NCBI GenBank assembly: GCA_003194525.1
Contig: NBIV01000263.1
Coordinates: forward strand, 62,001 to 126,000
Reading direction: 5' to 3'
Origin: Gracilariopsis chorda
Taxonomy: Eukaryota; Rhodophyta; Florideophyceae; Gracilariales; Gracilariaceae
DNA: 64,000 nucleotides
Under the pieces are notes generated by a model. The model was not told the DNA's origin and made no database searches. It was given only the letters and a program-made list of their open reading frames with translations. Position numbers and translations under genes: made by a program. The number at the start of each line of letters is the position of its first letter. The stretch's first letter is position 1. Shown piece by piece: positions 21,201 through 30,730 of this stretch.

Positions 21201-23685
21201 TCCGGGAATCTGGGAACTGGGCGCGCGCCGCCAGTTGTGTTCTGTGTTTTCAAGTATCGAGTGATTAGAACCGGTTTAGAGTCCAGGAGAATAAGAGAAC
21301 GGAGATGGGTGTCGTCGTTATGCAAGCGGTAAGATTCAATTTCTGTTCCTCTCGCTGGAGAGCCAGAACCCAGATGCAGCGCCACCAGCAGTCGTTCTTG
21401 AACCTTTTGGGCGTACGTCAACCAACGTAATATACCATTTCTAAGCAGGAAGTCCTGGCCAAGCCGAATCGTATCCAAGGCCGTTTCAGTTGGGTCACCT
21501 AGGAGGAAGCATGGAACATGGGAGCAGGAGGCAGAGCCCTTCCTAAGACTTTGTAGTACATATTCCATGTTTTGTTGGATGAAACTTGTGTTTTGCGGGT
21601 GTATAAGGAAAGAAAATCCCGGGGCTCTGTTTGAAGGTGAATCTTTTAAGGATGTCAACTGTGTCCTGAACAAGGGGGGGAAGGGAAACCCATCGAGCAG
21701 ATCATTCGAAATAACAGATTCCATATCCGTGTTTAACTCCTGCACGAGATTCCCCACCTGCGACAAGCTTAGATGCACATCCTTAACAATTCCGCAGTTG
21801 GTGTGGATTGTACATGGTAAAAATGACACATTTAGGCTTTCTTTTGTCGCAATGCTCATAGCAACTTTCAGAGTGTTTCTTATGAAAGAAAATGCGGTAT
21901 TTGCCTGCATATCTAGAGCCCTTGTTAGGCTCGCCATCTCAGAAACGTTCGTTTCCGTACTTTGTACACTAAACTGTCCGAGTGTGTGTAGGTCATGGAT
22001 GGCAGATGCTGCGACAGCGTATTGCAAAGCCGCAAGCAAGTGAGTGATGTCTTCAGCCGCGACGTATTTGTAAATAGGCTTGTCCAGTTCGCAATCCGTA
22101 AATTTGAGAACCGAGGCACAAGCAACAAAATTACAGACTAACAACCTGCTCGTTGGCGTGTACGGTTGAAGAGTCTGTAGCAAACATGCTTTTACGGACG
22201 CATGCAGATTCTTCATCATATTGGGAATTGTGATGACTTCCACAGTCATTTTGGCGACCGATGTTGGCACCAAGTCATGGGAGCGGGTATTAGCGTTTAC
22301 GACAAATAACAGCAACCTTGCAACGTCTAGAGCGTACCTCTGTAACGTCTCGAGGCGCACGGTTTTGAAAGCAAAGTTTGTTCGATGGTTCAAACTATGC
22401 AGAAAGAAAGGGGGTAAGGTGGACATTATGGACGGTGTTCGTTGGATGTACTGAACGATGTTTGCGGAAAGCTTTGAGAAATCTGGGTTATTGCCGCGGG
22501 CTTCAACCAACTTCGCCTCCGAAAGAAATACTGCGTCTTCCATTGATATGCGAAGGCTTTCAAGGGCCAAGTCCAACTTCGTGCTCTGGATGAACTAATT
22601 AAGACATTTCTCATCGGCGGTATTGCTTCCAATTAGAGTCTTCGAACGGCTTGGGCGCAAATCCCTAAGAAACGTCTCCACATGCTCCGTGTACGCACCC
22701 GTATACGGTGGTTTTTGTGTTTTCGATACTAAGTTAACTGTATCAAGCTTGGTACCGGGGAGGGTCCTCGACGTCACAAGAGGACGAATTGGAAGAGATT
22801 TGGGGTTCTCAACAAACACTGGCTGCGTGTCATTTGCGATTTGTGGGAGGGTATCACGGGCGATACTTGTGTGGTCGGTCTGCGAAGGTGTTGAGTGGGA
22901 GGTAGGCTTCCGTGTGCCTTTCAGCATAAGAATCCGTCGATGTAAAACAGAGCCCACTGAGTTGTCATTTGTAACCGCAAAAGACCGTTTATTAGTTCCA
23001 CAGAAAACGCTCTGAACGCGCAATCTTCCCCGGTCAAGTTCTTTCTGGACAGCATTACGCGCAAAGCTTATATCCGTATTGTGAGATTCTCATATATGTT
23101 TTTGGAGGGTGGCTGTATCCACCCAGGCAAATCCACATTCAGGGCATAGGAGACCTAGTTCGGTTCAAAGTAAAACAAAGGGGGTAGTACGTCCTGTAGA
23201 GCATTTCGTTTTTGAACATCGTAACGGTTAAAAAGGGGGTGGGGTCCCGATAAACGCGTGTTTTCACACACCATGTGCAGCTCATTTGTTGCCTTCTGGG
23301 CTTCAAGGAGTTCCATGTAATGCGGTTCATGTCTGAGATGGAATTGCATCGAGCGCTTTGAACGGAACGCCAGTTGGCAGTCCACGCAAACCATAACGTG
23401 CAGAACGTCATGTACGCCTAGTGTTACGGTGTTAAAGTTGACAGGTAGACTCTGCGGAGTTGCAGGAGACGAGAGGATAGCCATATTATGCGTTGCGTTT
23501 GCCATTACGATGAGGGTGGGGAGGAGTTTATAGGGTATAGTCGAAGTGGGTTCCACAATGTTCTCACTGAGGTATACGGATGAGTAAGAGGAGGGGGAGT
23601 GTGAACGATCAAGATATACTGGGCAGATCGTAATGGGGATCTGCAACAGGTTAACGCGGTAACGTGTTTGCTTATTATAGTGCAA
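18290..23685 (-). pseudogene. OrsD zinc-finger + RecQ-type helicase (TLH-like), interrupted
   Basis: Read leftwards: two zinc-finger modules, MVCVDCQLAFRSKRSMQFHL (near 23,320-23,400) and LLCPECGFAWVDTATLQKHI (near 23,090-23,160), arranged as in the fungal OrsD/DUF3505 domain. A long alpha-helical region (22,576 to about 20,700) follows. The superfamily 2 helicase core is next: motif I LVLMPTSSGKTLSVLLP (~20,310-20,360), Ia VPLKALAAEYVQRV, II VLDEVHRY (~20,065), III MLSATLPPAD, and VI QQASRAGRD (~19,340). Then a RecQ-like zinc region CRRNALYGYVDG ... LNCDVCN, and a Cys/His-rich tail. This matches subtelomeric TLH helicases. In-frame stops lie at 23,092-23,094 (TGA), 22,595-22,597 (TAG) and 19,403-19,405 (TAG), and there is one frame change near 23,155. 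It is recently inactivated or a member of an active family. Confidence 0.75.
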
Positions 23686-23919
23686 TTGCGCAGGTGTATG
23701 AGGGGTGCTTTAACATCTGTAATGAACGGACTGAAGACGTGGCTAAGATCTTACGGAATGTTAATTACGTAATGCATATTGTGACCATGTGTTAGCAGGC
23801 GGCGGTACCCATACAGTGGAGCAGAGGAGTATGAGGGGTAACTGGAGTTTGGTGTTTACTGGACTACGAAGCTTTGGAGGTGTTGCTGGTTCTGCTGTCG
23901 AGGAGGTTTGATTTCCAAC

Positions 23920-26900
23920 AGTACTCTACACCATACGATAAAAACAACTCTTCCCACGCTCAATCCGGCGAGTTGCACGAATCATTATTATGGTGTAATC
24001 TTCGAGCTGCTTCCTGTTTCGAATGGAGGCCAATTTGTGCTTATCCAAGGTTACACTCTCCGTTCTTTTCTTTTTATACTTGTCAGCAGACAGCTTGGAT
24101 GTCCAGATCGCCCTCAATGTACCTTGGGTCATTGATGTAGCCACCAATACAGAAAGGGGCCGGCGAAATAAAGATTGAAGTTCGCTTCGTGTCCCGGTTG
24201 AGACCAACCAAGGCGGCAAAATCCGGGCCAGAGACATCAACCTCCATGGCATACGAGCAAAAATGTGAAGGGGTTACACCCAGGGGCCCCTCTCCATATG
24301 TCTTGTGGATCTCCTAGCGTTGAGAAAGGTCGTGGTAGACAAGTGTACCGTAGAAATAACAAACTATCTCCCCTCGCGTGAAAGTTGTTCCGGCGAACAC
24401 CCCAATGCCTGCATTAGGATGGTTTATAGTAGACTTTGCGATGACCAGACCAGAGGATGTAGCTTCCACAGCACGTAAGTCCATTGCATCCATGAGGTTT
24501 AAAGCGCCCTGATACTGTGCCGGCCATTGAGACAATTCCGTGTTGATATATTTGCAAGCAAACAGGTTGTCGTTCCATTTGGATGCGCAATGAAACATAA
24601 TATGTTGTGGGAATCTCTGGTATTGTGGAAAGTGTTTGGGTGGGGTCCAAACTTTTGAAGGGCGAGTGTAGGTCTGGAAGTAATTGCTTACTAATCGAGC
24701 AGCGTCCAAAATCCCTTGAGTTGCCGTGACGTTTGCGATGTCTTCAGCAATGAGCCGTGAGAAGAATTTGATGGCAGCATGCTTTGCGTGGTAGAAACAT
24801 GCCGGATCTTTTTCGCACCCAACAAATTTACGACCCTCACCACGCTTGAAAGACATACAGGCGAGGGCGGTAGAGAAAGTACCAGCAAAGAGGTCTACAA
24901 CCGTGTCACTCGGGTTGGAGAACCGCGCTATAAGTTCCCTCGCAAGACGAATTGGTTTCTGTTCAGCGCGAACCCTTTCACGCATCAATTGGCCACTCGG
25001 GTTCAATTTAGACCACATGAGAGTCTCATTGACATCCAAGGTCGGTACGTTATCTATAACGTTTTTATAACTAGCAACCGTGGAGGATACGTGGTTGAAG
25101 TTCATGTAGTTCACCTGAGATTGTTCCTGTTCTCGGGAAGCACCAACCTTTACCCCGTGAACTGCGTATTCCACAATTGTCATTAGTTCTCCAGATGCTC
25201 TTCCAGGTGCGGCTGTGATGTTACCCGACCCTCGGATGAAGTGAAGTTGGCAAGCATCCACCTTAAAAACCGGTTCATCGTTGCCGTCCTCATCCTTCAA
25301 AGTTGCGTTTCGGAACATTTTCTGCCAACTGAGGAACAGTTCAACGGAACAGAATAGAACGAAATGGCTTCCTTCACGGAGAACGTTAGCGACATTACTC
25401 ACAACGCCCTTCATTTCAGCCATGGTTAAGGCGTCGTAATCACTGTTCCTTCTGTCTGCCGCAGCGCGAACGAGCGTTGGAGCATCCAGCAAAGCGAACT
25501 GGGCATCTTCACATGGGACGGAACTGTGGAGCGGAGAGTATTGTGGACTGGAGGGAGTTCGTCGTAGGGAGTAGAGTACATGGCATAGTGTTTCATCATC
25601 TCCCGCTCCACTATCTCCATTGCCTTCCAAACCGTACCACTGACTTCTTCGTCTGGCAGAAATACACCAGTACCTTCCACGTCGTAAGGGAGGTAAGTCG
25701 TTGGCTGAAAGTTTGGAGCAGCCTCGCTGTCTGCGTCTTGTGGTCTTAGAGGTTGCTCAGGAGGCGTGTCTGGCTCCAGTTCATCGTTGGGACTAGTGAC
25801 CAAGTCAATGACTTCCAACGTGCAAACAGTTGAGGTTTGTGCTTCACCACTAGAAGTAGGAGGTACCTGGGCGTTAGCTGTTCGGATTGGAGCCCAAAGA
25901 TTCTCACTTAGCCGGTCGAATCGTTGTGGATACGAACGATGTCGGGTATGCTGTGGGTCCAGTTGGGCCCGCTTCACGTCTGGGAGGAACTCCAATAGTA
26001 GTAACCATTGTTCAACTCCCTTTTCGTACAGGCGTGGGTGAGAGATGACCGTGACAATGTCATTGAGGAATTCTTCTGCCAGAGCTCGAAGTCCCTCGTC
26101 AGCATCTTGCGGAGGTGCGTAGGCGTGGCTATCAACCCCCGATGATGTCGTTCTGGGGGTAATATCTCCGATAAGAGAGAAGGACTGTCTGTGCGGTACG
26201 AACCCTTCAATGCGAGTCTTTAGAGGTTTGAAGAGTAAAGATGAACCGTCAAAGGATAGATACGCGCTTAGAATCGATCCGGTGTTGTGGAAAAACCAAG
26301 ATATGTGGCGAAGTTGTCCCAAGCACGAACAATTTGTTGCACGCCATATGCAATTCGATTGCAGTTCTGATCCCCGAAATTCTTTAAAGGGACTGCCTGA
26401 GGTTGTGTTAGGTCGTCGGTGGAACCAGAGCGTTTTCGCTTCTTTGAGAGAGCCTTCATTCGTTGAGTTAACAGAACGAACATGCTCAGATATAGAAGAA
26501 CCTGAAAGCGTGTCGCTCTTTCGGTAGTGACTTCGTCCCTCCCTTTTCTTCTGAGGCTCATTCCATCCACACGAGACCTAACTATATCGGCAAGTAAATA
26601 CCGTATAGTGAAGGGAAACCTTCGCGCCTTGCATAAGCGGTAGTAGTCCTTGAAAAGAAGATCTTCTTCATTATCCATCTGATCTAGGGACCGTGCGATT
26701 TGAAAGGCCTGTTGCAAAGCGTTGTGCTTGGGCGAGTGCGTGTTAGTTAAGGCATTTAGTACCTCCACGTCTCCAAAAGTTGACATATCGGAGGAACCAA
26801 TTGCCTGTTTGCATAACTCCATGGCAGACGGTGACGAACCGCGTGTTGCTATAGCTAACTCGGCAATGGTCTTGTATTTCAAGTCCCTTGGGTGGTCTTC

Positions 26901-26972
26901 CGGTGTACGTTCAGCGGCATAGTTGTCACGTAATTCCAAAAATGCGGACACTGTGCTTGCATATTGTGGCAT
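23920..26972 (-). pseudogene. Beta-class DNA amino-methyltransferase fused to a SET domain, frame-broken
   Basis: ATG 26,972 starts an unrecognised N-terminal region (to about 26,280), which continues in another frame to about 25,570 with an acidic linker. The third frame (25,630-24,314) holds the methylase: motif IV as FALLDAPTLV (~25,480), then motif I as TVVDLFAGTFSTALACM (~24,865-24,905) and FVGCEKDPACFYHAK. Order IV before I is that of beta-class N6-adenine/N4-cytosine methylases. The usual DPPY is DAPT here, so activity is doubtful. The C-terminus turns into a SET domain: NAGIGVFAGTTFTRGEIVCY, then past a stop CIGGYINDPRYIEGD, RATRRIERG and EELFLSYGVEY (~23,930). SET proteins methylate histone lysines, so the fusion could couple DNA and histone marking. 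At least three frame changes are present. It is divergent from the ParB-like genes. Confidence 0.65.
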
Positions 26973-27124
26973 GTTGACGGGTTTTTAGATCGAACCGACG
27001 GAGGAGGTAGTAGAGAATGCGTCGTTCTTGTCGAAGATGAGACTAAAGCTGGTATAAAGGGGTACACCTTGAAATGCAGGTGATTCAAAACGAACGGGTG
27101 TTGGCGTAAGGGGTTGCTTTGTAG

Positions 27125-28487
27125 TGTCGAGCGACAGCTCGGTACTCGGCGGACTGGAACCAGTTCCTGCCGTGCACGACCGCTGTAATACAAATACTAT
27201 ACGCCATGTACGTTTTAAAACCTCGAAAGTCTCCCAATTTTATACTATATTTTAGAACATGGATAGCACGGGTTGTGTCGAGCGACAGCCCCGTGCGTGC
27301 TTGGCAGGAACGACTTCCTGTCGTGCACGAGAGGCTGTGTCGCTGAACACAAATCGGATCCCAAAACATATCAATGAAATGAGAGCAGTGTGCAAAAGGC
27401 GTGGCGCATGTACATACGTATCATAGTTGTACGTAAAGTGATACGCGTGGGACTGTGCCAAGTGCTCTTGCCCGCGCCTTCATATTTGCATTCATTTCGG
27501 GGGGGGGGGGATGTGTCGAGCGACACGCCCAGTCCTGCACGACAGGAACTCATTCCTGTCGTGCACGACTTGGCCTAAAAAAAAAGAAATAGTATTTGAG
27601 GTAATGCGAATATACGTGTCTGTAGTGTACGTAGAGTAGCAGGTGTGGGTTTGTGTGAAGCGCCGTCGCCGGAGCCTTAATTTTTGCATTACTTATGGGG
27701 GGGTTCTGTCGAGCGACAGGCCCAGCCGTGTACGACAGGAACTCATTCCTGTCGTGCATGACCGTACGTGTCGTTCGACACAGCTGGCGGCCAAAAATAT
27801 TGGAAATATTTTTGGAAAGAGTGTGGAAGGGGCATGGCGTTGCAAATACGTGTCAGTGGTGTCAGTACTATCACACGTGGGTCCCTGCGCCAAGCAGTGT
27901 TGGCCATGCCCTTGTTTTCACATAATTTTTTGAGGGAGGGTGTGTCGAGCGACAGGCCCGGTTGTGCACGACAGAAACTCATTCCTGTCGTGCACGACCG
28001 GGCGTGTCGCTCGACACACTTGGCTGCCCAAAAAATTGAATTAATTTTTTCATGGACAACACATGCATCATGGGGCATATAGATACGTGTCAGAGTTGTA
28101 TGCAAACTGACACGTGTGGGTTTGTGTCAAGCGCCGTTGCCCGCGCCTTTATTTTTGCTTTAATTAATGTTGGGGGTGTGTCGAGCGACAGGCCCGGTTG
28201 TGCACGACAGGAATGAGTTCCTGTCGTGCACAGCCATGGCTGTCGCTCGACACACCCGGCTGGCGGAAATATTTGAAATATTATTTATGTTGATGCGCAT
28301 GGGGCGTGGCTCATGCACATACGTGTAGGAGTTGCACGTTCCCCGACACGTGTGTGCCTGCGCCTAGCGCCGTCGGCCCCTTGTTTGGAGTTTATTTTGG
28401 GGGGGTATTGTGTCGAGCGACAGGCTTGGCCATGCACGACAGGAACTCATTCCTGTCGTGCACAACCAGGGCTGTCGCTCGACACAC
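27125..28487. repeat. Tandem array of seven nested palindromes
   Basis: The outer word (TG)TGTCGAGCGACA starts at 27,125, 27,274, 27,512, 27,704, 27,941, 28,177 and 28,409; the last four steps are 192, 237, 236 and 232 bp. About 20 bp inside each is the inner hairpin TGCACGACAGGAA/TTCCTGTCGTGCA with a 4-nt centre. In at least four units a mirrored outer word (TGTCGCTCGACACA) closes a ~78-bp foldback (for example 28,177-28,254). Spacers are related to one another, with ACACGTGTGGG, a CGCCxTTGCCCGCGCC-like block and a G-run before each palindrome. The array separates the divergent methylase-SET and ParB-like genes, so it also occupies their promoter interval. Confidence 0.9.
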
Positions 28488-28807
28488 CATTATGGGAAAG
28501 TGTCCCAAAAATTCGGAAAATGGGGGTGTTGAAAATAGCCCGTATTCGAAATGATAAAATAGTGCGGTTGGCGCCCCTTCCGAGAAGGGTCTCGTAAAGT
28601 AAGGGAGGGAATGGTTGCGACTGTTGTACTGTGCCGTCGTGGGCTGTTGACTCAGGGCTTTGCGTGAGTCCATCCGCCACCGCGTAAGGGTTAGTAAAGC
28701 GTGTTCTAAGCACGCTACGCGTTATCGTTTCATCGCTCGAAACATTCCGCCATACGTCTGCGCCTATCCTCAAGCGTTTCTGTTCTGGAATAACTCCACA
28801 CACGAGC

Positions 28808-30613
28808 ATGTCGTCATCAGCAATCGTGCCAGGGGCGTCAGTGTCTCTGCTTCTGGCGAACGAAGATGTCGTTGGGATCGCTACAGTGTTTGAGGCCGAA
28901 GGGGAGTTTCGCCGCACTCTCCACGGACATCCATTGTCTGCCTGTGCGAAACCCTGGGAGGATCTGGTTGTGGTGATCAAAATCACCATGATAGAGAACA
29001 AAATGGAGGCCTATCCATACCCGTTTAAAGGAACCGAACCCCCTCCGAAGCATTTATCCGGGATGACGTTTTATGGAATGTATGCTTGGGACCTGAAGCT
29101 AATGCGCCCCCGAGTACTCCCTGGACCTTCTCCTCGTTCAACAGGGGCGTCCGGTACAAGCAGCCGAAGTCAGGAGCGCTCTACAGCGATTGCCCGAGGA
29201 ATTCGCTCGACGACACAGTCCCCCCGAAGCCGACGGGTACCTACCATATCGCGCAACACACGTCTGTCCAATACCGTTCCGCTGCCCGGCTCAGAAGCCA
29301 CAACGCCAAGCGAACGGAGGATGGTTGGCTACGGTTCTACCCTTCACCTACCGCCCATGAGGGCTAGTGTCAAGAACACATCAAGCGTTCGAACACCATC
29401 AGGGGACGCGGTTGTATCCGCTAAGAATTTGGTGCCTCACAAGAGCCAGGCGTCCGGCTCTTTATCCGGCGTGGGTACTGGTGAGGGTGGGAAGTCTACG
29501 GAAGATGCAGGTGCTGTATCTGAAGATCATACACCCATTCCTGTTGCCGAGTCTGTTGCGGAGGAAGGTAGGGGGAGTGTGAAGGTAGCCCGCGATTTGG
29601 GTAGTGACTCGGAAGAAGTTCAGATTGTGTCTGAAGTTCTGGGTCAGTCGAATGATAGGACGCTGTATAGTGAGGACGATGTGGTTGAACCTGTTCAGGT
29701 GGACACACAGTTTTCGAAGGAAACCATTCGTCTGCAGGACTACAAAGCCCAGATACTCGTTGTGGATCTGGATTTAATACGACTACCAGAACTCAGTCCT
29801 CGTGGAATCGAAGAAGAGCATGCCCAGAGCCTGGACAATGAGCTCGAGCGAAAGGGTTTGTTGGAGTCGGCGGGGTTGATGAGTGTAACCATTCGGATGA
29901 ACGGGCGACCTTTGGAAGCAGGTGTTCAGAATGGGCGCATAATTGTATCTCCAGACCTCGTCGATGGACGACATCGTCGACTTGCCATTTTCAGGAGGAG
30001 GATCAAGGAAACAAGGTGGTATGCGGTGCTGAAATCGCTTCGAGTTCTCAGCTGGTAGAGACCGGACAAGAAGGACCTGACGTCACATGAGATTGTGGAA
30101 ATTGGAGTTCTTCTGAATGATACTGCATTGTCTGTACTGAGAATGCGGTTTTCGGACCGCATTCACTCAGTAGTGAGTATCATTAACTCTCTTCATGTGG
30201 ACTTGGACGTGGTTGTTGGGGAGCTGACCGTTGGGATGGTAATTGGAGCCCTTCAAAACTCTGCAGTAACCAAGAAGATTGAAGAAAGACAGCTGCGTCG
30301 CATATCAGAAATTGCGCTCAAGCTTGCTAACAATCCTATGTTGGTGGATGTTTTCGAGCGGGTTTGTGCGCCATATTAGAATGTGGGTATCACGCACATG
30401 TCCTCAGACAAGCTGTTAAGGATGGAACCGCTGGAGTTTACTTTTGCGATGAACTGCTTGATGTTCTACGTCGGTCCCAAGGGCCCCTCTATCCGAGTTG
30501 GGTTCGAAATGGTACGATCTTACTTCTACAGCAGTGTTTTACAATTCCTGGAAGACATGAAGCGAATGGCACTGTTTGAGGTGGAAATGGAGTCGTTGAC
30601 TTCGATTTCGTAA
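28808..30613 (+). pseudogene. ParB/sulfiredoxin-like protein 1
   Basis: ATG 28,808 opens a frame with an N-terminal module RRTLHGHPLSACAK ... YPYPFKGTEPPPKHL ... GMYAWDLKLM, shared with the next gene and reminiscent of a transposase-associated domain of plant CACTA proteins. A Ser/Pro-rich linker follows. Residues ~310-415 contain LVVDLDLIRLPEL ... IIVSPDLVDGRHRRLAIF: the DGxHR motif of ParB/sulfiredoxin-fold domains. Reading continues in the same frame through two TAG codons (30,056-30,058 and 30,377-30,379) to 30,613, and each half aligns without gaps to gene 2. Both TAGs face Arg in gene 2. The 2OG-oxygenase part of gene 2 is absent. It is a truncated, lightly decayed paralog. Confidence 0.6.
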
Positions 30614-30730
30614 GCAGCAGGCGCCTGTGCCTCAACGCGAAGGAAAGCCTCGATACGCTTCGATCCAAGTGCGCACGAATACGAAAGCGGAAACCGAATT
30701 GAACACTCAAGCAAAGTTTAAAACCCCTTA

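Noticed and set aside
27125-28487. CRISPR-like array
   Set aside because: Intervals between palindromes are 150-240 bp and related to one another, repeats are nested palindromes, and the context is eukaryotic with no cas genes.
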